Shown piece by piece: positions 23,796 through 31,074 of a stretch of 32,409 nucleotides of DNA (position 1 is its first letter; each line of letters starts with the position of its first letter). The stretch comes from Lutimaribacter pacificus. Its GTDB lineage: Bacteria; Pseudomonadota; Alphaproteobacteria; Rhodobacterales; Rhodobacteraceae. Location of the stretch: contig NZ_FQZZ01000017.1 of NCBI RefSeq assembly GCF_900142185.1, positions 1 through 32,409 of the forward strand. The letters are read 5' to 3'. The translations under genes were made by a program, and so were the position numbers. Under the pieces are notes generated by a model, which saw only the letters and a program-made list of their open reading frames with translations, did no database searches and was not told the DNA's origin.

Positions 23796-23801
23796 ATTAT
23801 A
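23796..23801 (-). promoter_or_regulatory. Consensus -10 box directly before the DUF1612-like gene
   Basis: TATAAT on the minus strand, six bases from the ATG at 23789. A start site the usual 6-7 bases downstream would be the A of that ATG, giving a leaderless transcript. The -35 region is poor. Confidence 0.45.
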
Positions 23802-23979
23802 AAGCTATTTTGCGCGTTTGGCGATGGAGTTTGAGGGACTGCGTTTTCCTCTACTATAGAGGCGTTCGAGGATCGTGCCTTCTCGAGAGCGCTGGAGCGC
23901 CTCTCGTGGCCGTCAGCCCATAGTTACAAGGCTTCCCGAATTCAGCGCGACGAGAGAAATACCTATTGCACGCGTTTTC

Positions 23980-23991
23980 AAACGGTCGTTT
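23980..23991. repeat. Possible crossover dyad before the second serine recombinase
   Basis: AAACGGTCGTTT has 5-bp inverted arms around a central GT dinucleotide, the form of a serine recombinase cleavage core. A related GCAAACGG lies 30 bp further on. It sits about 40 bp before the recombinase gene. This is suggestive only. Confidence 0.25.
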
Positions 23992-24027
23992 ATTGGTGGT
24001 ACATAAAATTGCAAACGGCCCAGTTTC

Positions 24028-24924
24028 ATGCCGCTGATTGGCTATGCGCGCGTCTCCACCGAGGATCAGACCCCCCTGCCCCAGTCTGAGGCACTGCAGT
24101 CTGCGGGATGCGCCGAGATCTTTGAAGAGCACGCCTCGGGCGGCAATCGCGCGCGGCCCGTGCTTGCACGTGTGCTGGAGCGGATTGGCAAGGGCGACAC
24201 GCTGGTCGTCGTGCGGATCGACCGGCTTGCGCGGTCTTTGTCGCACCTACTTGAGGTGATCGAAAGACTGGAAGGCAAGGGGGCGTTCTTCCGCTCGCTC
24301 CAGGACCCGATCGACACTGCCTCCCCTCAAGGAAAGTTCACGCTGCAGGTTCTGGGCGCCGCGGCCGAGTTCGAACGCGCGCTAATACGCGAGCGTACCA
24401 AGGCGGGCCTTGCCTCGGCACGCGCCAAAGGGCGCGTTGGTGGCAATCCTGGGCTTCGCACCAAAGACCCCGCCGCGCTGCGCAAGGTGCGGCTGGCACG
24501 ACAGGACGGCTACATGGAGCGCCTGAACGAAACCGCGCAGGATTGGGTGCCACATGTGCGCCGCTTGCGCCCCGATATGGCATGGGAAGACGTTCTGCGG
24601 ATTATCAATGGCCCCCTACCCCACAGCCGCCATTGGACGCAAAGCCGCCTGCTCCGCGCCGTGAAAGCATATGTGCGGGACGGGTTCCTGCCCGCTGAAG
24701 TGCTTGGACGCGCTGGACGTTGCGAAACCGACGATCGCCTGCCTGCGATTGTTGCGGCCATCAAAGGTTCGGACCCGGATATCACGCTACAGTCGATCTG
24801 CGACCGGTTGGAAGCCATGCGTGAGCGGACTCCACGGGGACGTACAAGCTGGCAACCGTCATCCGTTAGGATGCTGTTGGAACGGGCGGAGCGACTTGGG
24901 TTGCTGGTCAGGCAAATGGATTGA
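24028..24924 (+). CDS. Serine recombinase with extended C-terminus
   Basis: 298 residues. The catalytic domain has MPLIGYARVSTEDQ (Ser10), RIDRLARSLSHLLEV and AAAEFERALIRERTKAGLAS, as in Tn3-type resolvases. Instead of a short HTH tail it carries about 150 extra residues (KDPAALRKVRLARQDGYMER, then WVPHVRRLRPDMAWEDVLRI and more), helical and basic, ending in a second possible DNA-binding unit (SWQPSSVRMLLERAERLGLL). This long form is seen in resolvases of several Rhodobacteraceae and rhizobial plasmids. It has no clear ribosome site. Its end overlaps the vapC end by 17 bases in convergent orientation. A role in plasmid multimer resolution or transposon resolution is likely. Confidence 0.88.
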   Translation: MPLIGYARVSTEDQTPLPQSEALQSAGCAEIFEEHASGGNRARPVLARVLERIGKGDTLVVVRIDRLARSLSHLLEVIERLEGKGAFFRSLQDPIDTASPQGKFTLQVLGAAAEFERALIRERTKAGLASARAKGRVGGNPGLRTKDPAALRKVRLARQDGYMERLNETAQDWVPHVRRLRPDMAWEDVLRIINGPLPHSRHWTQSRLLRAVKAYVRDGFLPAEVLGRAGRCETDDRLPAIVAAIKGSDPDITLQSICDRLEAMRERTPRGRTSWQPSSVRMLLERAERLGLLVRQMD

Positions 24925-25303
24925 CGATGCGCAGCCGATCCTCGACCAGCAATCCGTCGTGCATGTCCTCAGTCCACAACGTCGTGCACCCAGCGATCAG
25001 CGCGGCAGACACGATCATCGCGTCATAGACCGATAACTGGTACTTCTCTGCCAACGCGCGACCGACTTGATGGGTTTGAACCGTTAGGCCCTCGACAGGG
25101 CATAAGGACTTAATACCCTCAAGAAACGCTCCGGTATCTTCCCAACTGAGCCCAGCTTTCCGTCGGCAATTGACCATCGCTTCGTTCAGGACCTGAACGC
25201 TGATCCGGGGTCCCTGCCCCAGAATTTCCTCCGCCCTCTCAGCCTTTGGACCATCGTCGAGCAGGTAGAGCACAACATTCGTGTCTGCGAATTCAGCGCT
25301 CAT
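24908..25303 (-). CDS. vapC: VapC-type PIN-domain toxin
   Basis: 131 residues. The PIN-domain acidic residues are in place: D7 in FADTNVVLYLL, a glutamate in QVLNEAMVNCRRK, D in YDAMIVSAAL and D in LWTEDMHDG. VapC toxins cleave tRNA or rRNA and need Mg2+. The ATG lies inside the end of vapB (11-base overlap). The C-terminus IVNPFA is typical of this subgroup. With vapB it forms an addiction module next to the replicon. Confidence 0.92.
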   Translation of the reverse strand: MSAEFADTNVVLYLLDDGPKAERAEEILGQGPRISVQVLNEAMVNCRRKAGLSWEDTGAFLEGIKSLCPVEGLTVQTHQVGRALAEKYQLSVYDAMIVSAALIAGCTTLWTEDMHDGLLVEDRLRIVNPFA

Positions 25304-25520
25304 GCGCGGCGTCGCGGCTTAGACGCGCGTCCTTGGGCAGTTTTCCGCGAAACCGCCTTAGCCCTTGTAGAACTTCATCGGCACGAGGTTGGCGTCTCAC
25401 AAGAATGGTTCCATCGTCCTTTACCAGGTCGACCTGATCACCTTCCTTTAAGCCGAGTTCCCTCACAAGATCCGCGGGTAGCCGGACGGCAAGGGAGTTT
25501 CCCCATTTGGCAACTTGCAT
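25293..25520 (-). CDS. vapB: VapB-type antitoxin, AbrB/MazE fold
   Basis: 75 residues. The N-terminal swapped-hairpin DNA-binding domain reads VAKWGNSLAVRLPADLVREL, then GDQVDLVKDDGTILVRR, characteristic of the SpoVT/AbrB fold. The C-terminal tail (VLQGLRRFRGKLPKDARL) should wrap VapC. The start has GAGGA upstream. In known systems it neutralises the toxin and represses the operon through the promoter dyad (see 25537-25581). Confidence 0.92.
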   Translation of the reverse strand: MQVAKWGNSLAVRLPADLVRELGLKEGDQVDLVKDDGTILVRRQPRADEVLQGLRRFRGKLPKDARLSRDAAHER

Positions 25521-25536
25521 CTTGTCCTCTCAGGCA

Positions 25537-25581
25537 TGGATAAACATCCAATAATGTATATCCAGAACTGCCAAAAGGCAA
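25537..25581 (-). promoter_or_regulatory. vapBC promoter and operator dyad
   Basis: On the minus strand TTGCCT (25581-25576), 17 bp, TACATT (25558-25553). The inverted repeat TGGATA (25537-25542) / TATCCA (25559-25564) brackets the -10 box, a fitting operator for VapB. A small GGAT-AAAC-ATCC hairpin lies within it. Confidence 0.6.
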
Positions 25582-25759
25582 GCTTTGGTGCGCTCAAAAG
25601 CCATGTTGGAGCCCTCCGAAAAGAGTTCTGCCCTGTCCCTTTTCGTGGGATGCGGTGCGTTACACCATGCAGCAGGAAGCCTAACAGCCTTGTGTTCGGT
25701 GAGGACTCGCCCACTAGATGTGGAAAAACCTTGCGCGAATCCGACTCTTGCGCCAATAG

Positions 25760-25795
25760 TCACGGAAACGAGGCAAAAAACGTCAATTTCCGTGA
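25760..25795. promoter_or_regulatory. Operator dyad upstream of repABC
   Basis: TCACGGAAA (25760-25768) and TTTCCGTGA (25787-25795) are exact 9-bp inverted repeats with an 18-bp spacer, 40 bp before the repA start. repABC operons are normally repressed by RepA (with RepB) at such a dyad. The remainder of 25565-25834 shows no gene. Confidence 0.6.
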
Positions 25796-25834
25796 ACACG
25801 CCAAAGACGCGATGTCTCGGAAGCGAGAGGGCAG

Positions 25835-27022
25835 ATGGATAATACCTTTGTGCATGAGGATCTCAACGCGGTGATCCGCCAGCATTCGGAATGGCTGGCG
25901 AACCAGTTGCATTCGCAACGTGAGAGCCTGTTTCCACCCGATGCCGAGAAGACCATGCGCAAATTCACCTCTGGTGAGGCTGCGGCGCTACTCGGCGTAA
26001 ACGATTCCTATCTTCGCAAACTCAACTTGGATGGCAAAGGGCCTTCTCCCGAGCTTACCGCCGGCAACCGTCGTCTTTACTCGGCGCAGGATATCCAGGC
26101 GCTGCGTGTGCTCCTTGAAAAAACCGCTCGCAAGCCGGGCGATTACGTTCCCGGACGACGAGAAGGTGATCATCTTCAAGTCATCGGCGTGATGAATTTC
26201 AAGGGTGGGTCCGGAAAAACAACAACCTCTGCCCATCTCGCCCAACGGCTTGCCCTGCGCGGATATCGTGTGCTGGGCATTGATCTTGACCCACAAGCTT
26301 CCTTCACCGCGCTGCACGGCGTTCAGCCGGAATTGGACCTCGAAGATGGTGGCACTCTCTACGATGCGATCCGCTATGAGGACCCGGAGCCGATCCGGTC
26401 GGTCATCCGCAAGACCTATATCCCCAATTTGGACTTGATCCCCGGCAACCTCGAACTGATGGAATTCGAGCACGACACCCCGCGTGCGCTGGCACAGGGC
26501 AATGCCGGACTTTTCTTCTTCCGCGTGAAGGAGGCGCTGGCCCAGGTCGATGAGGACTACGACGTGGTCGTCATAGATTGCCCGCCGCAGCTTGGCTTTC
26601 TGACCATGTCCGCCCTGTCCGCGGCCACGGGCGTTCTGGTGACCATCCATCCAGAGATGCTCGATGTGATGTCCATGTCGCAATTCCTCCGCATGACAGC
26701 CGACCTCATGGACGTGATCGCCGAGAGCGGCGCTGACATGTCTCATGACTGGATGCGCTATGTTTTGACCCGCTACGAGCCGCAGGATGCGCCGCAGAAC
26801 CGCATCGTGGCTTTCCTGCGAACAATGTACGGCGAAGCCGTGCTGAATTCGCCCATGTTGAAGTCTACAGCCATCTCAGATGCGGGCCTGACCAAGCAGA
26901 CACTTTATGAAGTGGAACGCAGCGCGTTCACGCGTTCCACCTATGATCGCGCGATTGAGAGCCTGAATACGCTGAATGACGAGATCGCCGACCTGATCCA
27001 GAGAACCTGGGGGCGCACATGA
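25835..27022 (+). CDS. repA: RepA partition ATPase of repABC replicon
   Basis: 395 residues. An N-terminal MerR-like HTH (about 43-95: FTSGEAAALLGVNDSYLRKL, ELTAGNRRLYSAQDIQAL) precedes the ParA domain. Walker A is VMNFKGGSGKTTTSA (K123-T130 core), A' GIDLDPQASFTAL and Walker B VVVIDCPPQLGF. This is the long ParA form that both segregates the plasmid and represses repABC with RepB. The length is as usual (about 390-405). The ATG follows GAGAGGG. The stop overlaps repB by four bases. The dyad at 25760-25795 is the likely operator. Confidence 0.96.
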   Translation: MDNTFVHEDLNAVIRQHSEWLANQLHSQRESLFPPDAEKTMRKFTSGEAAALLGVNDSYLRKLNLDGKGPSPELTAGNRRLYSAQDIQALRVLLEKTARKPGDYVPGRREGDHLQVIGVMNFKGGSGKTTTSAHLAQRLALRGYRVLGIDLDPQASFTALHGVQPELDLEDGGTLYDAIRYEDPEPIRSVIRKTYIPNLDLIPGNLELMEFEHDTPRALAQGNAGLFFFRVKEALAQVDEDYDVVVIDCPPQLGFLTMSALSAATGVLVTIHPEMLDVMSMSQFLRMTADLMDVIAESGADMSHDWMRYVLTRYEPQDAPQNRIVAFLRTMYGEAVLNSPMLKSTAISDAGLTKQTLYEVERSAFTRSTYDRAIESLNTLNDEIADLIQRTWGRT

Positions 27023-28035
27023 CCAGTGGCAAGAAGAAGCGCATGTCAATGCTGGACAGTCTCGCGGCAGCTGGGGCCCCCTCCCCTGCCCCTCAGACAG
27101 GTGCTGTGACACCGATGATGACCTCGAATCGCGCCCTTCGGTCCGCCCGCGACGCGGTCGATTCCCATCATGTTTGGGAACTGGACCCGGCGAGCATCGA
27201 AGACGGGCGTATGGCGGACCGACTTGACCCGGCCGATGTACTGGATTTGCGCGACGCGATTGAGGCGAACGGTCAGACTGTTCCGATCCTCGTGCGACGT
27301 GCGCCGGGTGAAGATGATCGCTACCTTTTGGTCTATGGGCGACGCAGGCTGGAGGCGATCCGTCAGTCCGATAAGGTTACCAAGGTTCGCGCGTTAGTCA
27401 CCAACCTGGATGACGACAGCGCTCTGCGTGCTCAGATTTCGGAGAACATGGGGCGGCGCGATTTGTCTTTTATTGAAAAGGCCCTGTTCGCAAAGGACCT
27501 TGTGTCGTCCGGCTTCGGAAATCAATCTCAAGTTGCAGAAATTCTTACCGTCACGAAGTCGTCCATATCTATGGCGATCGCGATCGCGGACATGGTCGGG
27601 CCGGATCTGGTACGCGCCATTGGCGCCGCCCATGGCATTGGCCGACCCCGATGGGAATCCCTTGGTCGGGCCATCGACGAGAATGGTCTGGACCGCGAGG
27701 ACCTTATCGGGATCGCGAAAGAGGCACGTGAAAATGCCGAGACCTCCATGGTGGTGGATGACGTTGCCTCTACCAATGACCCGTCCATCCAAGCGTTCCT
27801 GGCCGTAGAAAAGGCTGTGACCAAGGCGATTAAACCGGCCAAGTCGCCCTCCCCTGCCCCACCTTCCAGCGTCCCGCTGAAGATCGGCGGCAAACGCGGC
27901 GGCACGGTCAAACGCACTGCCAAGGGCCTATCGATCGAGTTGGCGGGTGGAGACTTCGCCGATTGGGTCGAGACGCAAGTACATGACATGATTGAAGACC
28001 TTCACGAACGCTGGAAGCAGCGGTCGGAAGACTGA
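27019..28035 (+). CDS. repB: RepB centromere-binding protein of repABC replicon
   Basis: 338 residues. A ParB domain starts with WELDPASIEDGRMADRLDPA and continues with IEANGQTVPILVRR; the arginine-rich box reads YLLVYGRRRLEAIRQ and the next motif RAQISENMGRRDLSFIEKA. The HTH follows (GNQSQVAEILTVTKSSISM). The C-terminus should dimerise. It binds parS (29452-29467 and 29497-29512) and works with RepA. The ATG overlaps the repA stop. Two CCCTGCCC octamers lie in repB (27084, 27852), the latter in a Pro/Ser-rich linker (KSPSPAPPSS). Confidence 0.95.
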   Translation: MTSGKKKRMSMLDSLAAAGAPSPAPQTGAVTPMMTSNRALRSARDAVDSHHVWELDPASIEDGRMADRLDPADVLDLRDAIEANGQTVPILVRRAPGEDDRYLLVYGRRRLEAIRQSDKVTKVRALVTNLDDDSALRAQISENMGRRDLSFIEKALFAKDLVSSGFGNQSQVAEILTVTKSSISMAIAIADMVGPDLVRAIGAAHGIGRPRWESLGRAIDENGLDREDLIGIAKEARENAETSMVVDDVASTNDPSIQAFLAVEKAVTKAIKPAKSPSPAPPSSVPLKIGGKRGGTVKRTAKGLSIELAGGDFADWVETQVHDMIEDLHERWKQRSED

Positions 28036-28072
28036 GGAAGAGCAGAAATCAAAGAAGGAGGCACGAAAAGGC

Positions 28073-28127
28073 AAAAGAAAAGGTCCCGCAAAGCGACCAC
28101 TCCACGAGACCCTAACTTGTTTCTAGC
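28073..28127 (-). ncRNA. Antisense RNA of repABC (incA/ctRNA type), negative regulator of repC
   Basis: The repB-repC gap of about 165 bp holds, on the minus strand, a promoter (28162-28134), about 55 transcribed bases and a hairpin ending in a T-rich run (28098-28073). This is the location, strand and size of the small counter-transcribed RNA known in repABC plasmids, which pairs with the repC leader and lowers RepC synthesis and determines incompatibility. The ends are estimates: the start is about 7 bases past the -10 box. Confidence 0.75.
28082..28098 (-). terminator. Terminator hairpin of the antisense RNA
   Basis: Minus strand GGTCGCTTTGCGGGACC, a GGTC/GACC stem with an inner GC pair and a TTT loop, followed by TTTTCTTTTGCCTTTT. 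In the sense strand the same hairpin lies in the repC leader, where it may affect translation. Confidence 0.65.
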
Positions 28128-28133
28128 ACCTTC

Positions 28134-28162
28134 AAGGTAGTGTCCGGAGCTATTTTCCGCAA
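28134..28162 (-). promoter_or_regulatory. Promoter of the antisense RNA
   Basis: Minus strand TTGCGG (28162-28157), 17 bp, TACCTT (28139-28134). The spacing is ideal; the -10 box is moderate. Confidence 0.6.
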
Positions 28163-28200
28163 GTCCAAAGTGATTCGCGGACCGGGATATTTTTGTCTTC

Positions 28201-29448
28201 GTGAATGACAAAATGGAATACACGCCCGTAACGCCGTTCCGGCGAACGATAGATGCTGCCATCCTGAAACATCAGGCAGCGACCCAGGAAGACCTGCCCC
28301 CAGCCGGCGCCAACAAGTGGGAGGTCCTGAGGGAGCTCGCTGCCGCTCGAGTCGCGTTCGGCTTGTCCGATCGGGATTTGACGGTGCTTCAGGCGCTGGT
28401 CAGCTTTCACCAAGCGACAATTCTCGGAGGCAATGACAGCGAATTGATTGTACATCCGTCCAACAAGGCGATTTGCGAGCGCCTGAACGGCATGCCCTGC
28501 TCGACGATGCGGCGCCATCTCTCCAACCTTGTGCAGACTGGCTTTGTTGTCCGGCGCGATAGCCCCAATGGGAAGCGCTATGCCCGCCGCTACGGCGACG
28601 AAAAGGTTGCGTTTGGGTTCGACCTCTCTCCGCTCGTTCGACGCTTCCAGGAGGTTTGTGAGGCCGCTGAGACCGTCCGGGCCGCAGAAGAGCGGTACAA
28701 GCGCCTACGTGCCACTGTGAGCCTCATGCGGCGTGACCTCGCAGGGCTGGCCGAGTACGGGCGCTCACTTCGTCCGGATCAAGGCGTCTGGGACCAATTC
28801 TCTGATCTTGCGGCCCTAACGGCCCGAGATCTTCGCAGAAAACTCGAAATGGAAGACCTTAGGCGCATCGAAGACGCTTTGGGGTCAGCTTTAGATCACG
28901 CCCGAAGCCTTCTGGATGGCTGTGAAACAGAAAATATGAGCACCAATGATGCTGTTTCTGAGCAGCACTATCAGAATTCAACTAAAGACTCTTATGATCT
29001 TGAACCTCGCTTAGAAAAAGCGCGGGGCGGAGGCGCTGTGCGCGAAACTCCAGAAGTTGCCAATAGTCCTCTGTGTTCTGAAGATGAGGGCAACTCAACG
29101 GCAACTATTGACGATCAACTGATGCCGAACATACCGCTTGGTCTCGTCCTCGCCTCCTGTCAGGAATTCAAAGCGTATTCCGAGCAGCCCGTGCGCCACT
29201 GGCACGATCTGGTCCGGGTGGCTGATGTGGTCAGGCCCATGATGGGTATTTCCTCGTCCGCGTGGGACGAGGCCAAACGCTATATGGGTCCCGAAGAAGC
29301 GTCTGTTGTGATCGTTGCAATGCTTGAACGGTTTGCGGATATCCGATCACCTGGAGGCTACTTGAGAACCCTATCTTCAAAGGCAGCAATTGGGGAGTTC
29401 TCCTGCGGTCCGATGATCATGGCCTTGATGCGGCGGGATGCTGCATGA
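28201..29448 (+). CDS. repC: RepC replication initiator of repABC replicon
   Basis: 415 residues. Typical RepC features: the start VTPFRRTIDAAIL, LSDRDLTVLQALVSFHQ, the HTH-like SNKAICERLNGMPCSTMRRH followed by LVRRGFVV-type wing (here FVVRRDSPNGKRYARRYG), and near the C-terminus LDMVRVAD-like HDLVRVADVVRPMMGIS with GYLRTLSSKA. RepC opens the origin, which in this family lies inside repC itself. GTG at 28201 gives the longest product; the ATG at 28213 (MEYTPVTPF) is equally likely and neither has a strong ribosome site, as expected for a tightly controlled initiator. It is downstream of the antisense RNA region and ends just before the first parS. Confidence 0.95.
   Translation: MNDKMEYTPVTPFRRTIDAAILKHQAATQEDLPPAGANKWEVLRELAAARVAFGLSDRDLTVLQALVSFHQATILGGNDSELIVHPSNKAICERLNGMPCSTMRRHLSNLVQTGFVVRRDSPNGKRYARRYGDEKVAFGFDLSPLVRRFQEVCEAAETVRAAEERYKRLRATVSLMRRDLAGLAEYGRSLRPDQGVWDQFSDLAALTARDLRRKLEMEDLRRIEDALGSALDHARSLLDGCETENMSTNDAVSEQHYQNSTKDSYDLEPRLEKARGGGAVRETPEVANSPLCSEDEGNSTATIDDQLMPNIPLGLVLASCQEFKAYSEQPVRHWHDLVRVADVVRPMMGISSSAWDEAKRYMGPEEASVVIVAMLERFADIRSPGGYLRTLSSKAAIGEFSCGPMIMALMRRDAA
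28920..29010. other. Probable replication origin region inside repC
   Basis: An A+T-rich stretch within an otherwise GC-rich gene (codons for ENMSTNDAVSEQ, then NSTKDSYDLEP). In studied repABC plasmids oriV lies in the middle of repC in such a segment. The octamer CCCTGCCC also changes strand between 27859 and 30447, consistent with an origin here. No iterons were seen. Confidence 0.45.
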
Positions 29449-29451
29449 TGA

Positions 29452-29467
29452 GTTCACAGCTGTGAAC
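29452..29467. promoter_or_regulatory. parS site 1 (RepB binding)
   Basis: GTTCACAGCTGTGAAC, a perfect palindrome extended by two bases on each side to 20 bp (29450-29469). It fits the repABC parS consensus GTTNNCNGCNGNNAAC at every defined position. It lies 3 bases after the repC stop. Confidence 0.85.
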
Positions 29468-29496
29468 TCGGCTGACAAGTAGGATAGCTCGGGATA

Positions 29497-29512
29497 GTTC
29501 ACAGTTGTGAAC
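29497..29512. promoter_or_regulatory. parS site 2 (RepB binding)
   Basis: GTTCACAGTTGTGAAC, one central base off the perfect palindrome, 45 bp after site 1. Two or more clustered parS sites are common beside repABC genes. Confidence 0.75.
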
Positions 29513-29579
29513 TTCTTTCCAACACGGTCAGAGGCTGCGCTCGCGGACTTGGCCAGAAACAGGGTCCTTCGGTTGCCAG

Positions 29580-30782
29580 TCACGCCGGCAGGTCACCATC
29601 GCCAAACAGGTTAGGGAAAAGACGTTCCCGGTAGTCCAACGGAAACGCCAACCGCACCGGAGTCTTCGGAGATGCGGAGGTCAGGTATCCGGCGGCAGTC
29701 AGTTTACTCAGTGTGTTGCGAGCAGTACGCTCGGATGTCTTGAGCACAATCTGCGCGTCGCCTCGTTCCAGTGCGCCATGCCGAAGTACCGCCGAGATCA
29801 GTTCCGGCGCACGCTTGTCATCGATGGTATCTGCAACAAGACGACGATACCGTTGGTCCAGTCCGCCGAGATCGAACAATCTTGCTGAGAAGATGATCTG
29901 ATCGAGCGTCACCTTTAGGAACCATTCACTGAACGTCCTCAGTGCCGCTTCTGACAGGTTCCCCCGTCCGTCGCGGTCTCCGCGACGTGGACTGTCGGCC
30001 AGATCCATCATCCGTTTGTACTCGCCCCGATCGGTTAGCCCGCGGGCCAGCCCACGTGATACGGACCAGAGCCCTTGGCCACCAATCCCCGCTGTGAGGG
30101 CCATGGCATGAGACATCAGTCTGCTGACACGGCCGTTACCATCTGGGAAAGGGTGGATGTAGTTGAGCCGGTGATGCGCAGAGGCGATCGCGATGATCCG
30201 TCCGCTCGAAGACCGCGCCGCAATCTGAAATCGTTTGTCGAAATGGTCCATGAATGCCGCGACGCGCGACGATGAAGGAGGTAGGTGGCGCCCGACCGCA
30301 ACTTCCCGATCATCATCCTGGCGCATGCGTCCCGGAACGATGGGCTCTTGTGTGCCGTCGGGATGTTCGATGACCCGAAACTCATCCGGCATCTCGTCGT
30401 AGAAGCTCTTATGGACCCAAGTCAGGAATTCGACGGATGTGGGGCGGGGCAGGGTGCCCTTGCGATGCATCTCGTCGATGGCCCGTTGAACGATGACGTG
30501 CGCCCGGGCCTCAAGGGCGAGGGGACGGGTTTCTTCCTCAAGCTCGGCACCAGCCAGCGCCCTTTCGATGTCGCGGGGGCGCGTGTTGTGTCCTTCGATC
30601 AGGTTGGAGTAGTAGCAGTTCATCACACGGACGAGATCGGCAAGTTCGGCTGCGCTGTCAGGATGCAACCCTTGTCCCAGCCCGGTGGCTTGCCTCTGGA
30701 TGTCGACCGAAAGGTCTGCCAGTTCTGTAGGAATATGCTCCTCAAAGAAGCAGGGTTCGATCCTGGCGGGTGTCTCCAGCAT
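29580..30782 (-). CDS. Fic-family protein (AMPylator type, self-inhibited)
   Basis: 400 residues. The Fic core has HPFPDGNGRVSR (about 210-221), the complete HxFx(D/E)GNGRxxR active site used to transfer AMP or a similar group to a protein target. An N-terminal helix carries SNLIEG (residues 59-64), the (S/T)xxxE(G/N) inhibitory motif, so this is a class II Fic regulated in cis. The C-terminus has a winged HTH (RGDAQIVLKTSERTARNTLS, then LTAAGYLTS). I start at the ATG at 30782 (MLETPARIEP); the frame is open to a TTG at 30845. Such Fic-wHTH proteins occur widely on mobile elements; targets are mostly unknown. The upstream region has a 13-bp-phased repeat array. Confidence 0.9.
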   Translation of the reverse strand: MLETPARIEPCFFEEHIPTELADLSVDIQRQATGLGQGLHPDSAAELADLVRVMNCYYSNLIEGHNTRPRDIERALAGAELEEETRPLALEARAHVIVQRAIDEMHRKGTLPRPTSVEFLTWVHKSFYDEMPDEFRVIEHPDGTQEPIVPGRMRQDDDREVAVGRHLPPSSSRVAAFMDHFDKRFQIAARSSSGRIIAIASAHHRLNYIHPFPDGNGRVSRLMSHAMALTAGIGGQGLWSVSRGLARGLTDRGEYKRMMDLADSPRRGDRDGRGNLSEAALRTFSEWFLKVTLDQIIFSARLFDLGGLDQRYRRLVADTIDDKRAPELISAVLRHGALERGDAQIVLKTSERTARNTLSKLTAAGYLTSASPKTPVRLAFPLDYRERLFPNLFGDGDLPA

Positions 30783-30783
30783 T

Positions 30784-30883
30784 TTGCCGATCTTCCATGT
30801 TTGCAAAGTAATTGAAAAATAAACACATTTCGTACTTTCAAGCAAGGTTTTGCCGATATGCGTTGCCGATCTTGGCTGCCGAT
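30784..30883. repeat. TTGCCGAT repeat array upstream of fic
   Basis: TTGCCGAT at 30850-30857 and 30863-30870 and CTGCCGAT at 30876-30883 are direct repeats with an exact 13-bp period; another TTGCCGAT lies at 30784-30791, touching the fic start. The Fic protein has its own winged HTH, so autoregulation at these boxes is a reasonable guess. Confidence 0.6.
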
Positions 30884-31074
30884 CTAGAATTGCTGCATGA
30901 AATCAATGGCTTCGGCAGAAGGGCCGGGCTTTTCGGTTTTGTTGTGTGCCCAAAAGGGCCGGAAAAAGAGAAAGTGTTCTTCGGGTTTTGTGACTGACGG
31001 ATGAGGGCCTTTGGGGTCCCTCAGATGGGTCCGGGCCGGATTCCGGTCTGTCTTTCCTGATGAAGGGCATTCCG

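Larger units (their letters stand above)
7655..30454. repeat. Strand-polarised octamer CCCTGCCC
   Basis: Exact copies on the + strand start at 7655, 7660, 8169, 9189, 22672, 24074, 25212, 27084 and 27852; most extend to CCCTGCCCC. The only reverse copy (GGGCAGGG) starts at 30447, on the other side of repC. None was seen in 1-7650 or 9200-22670. The copies lie in genes and gaps alike. Confidence 0.55.
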
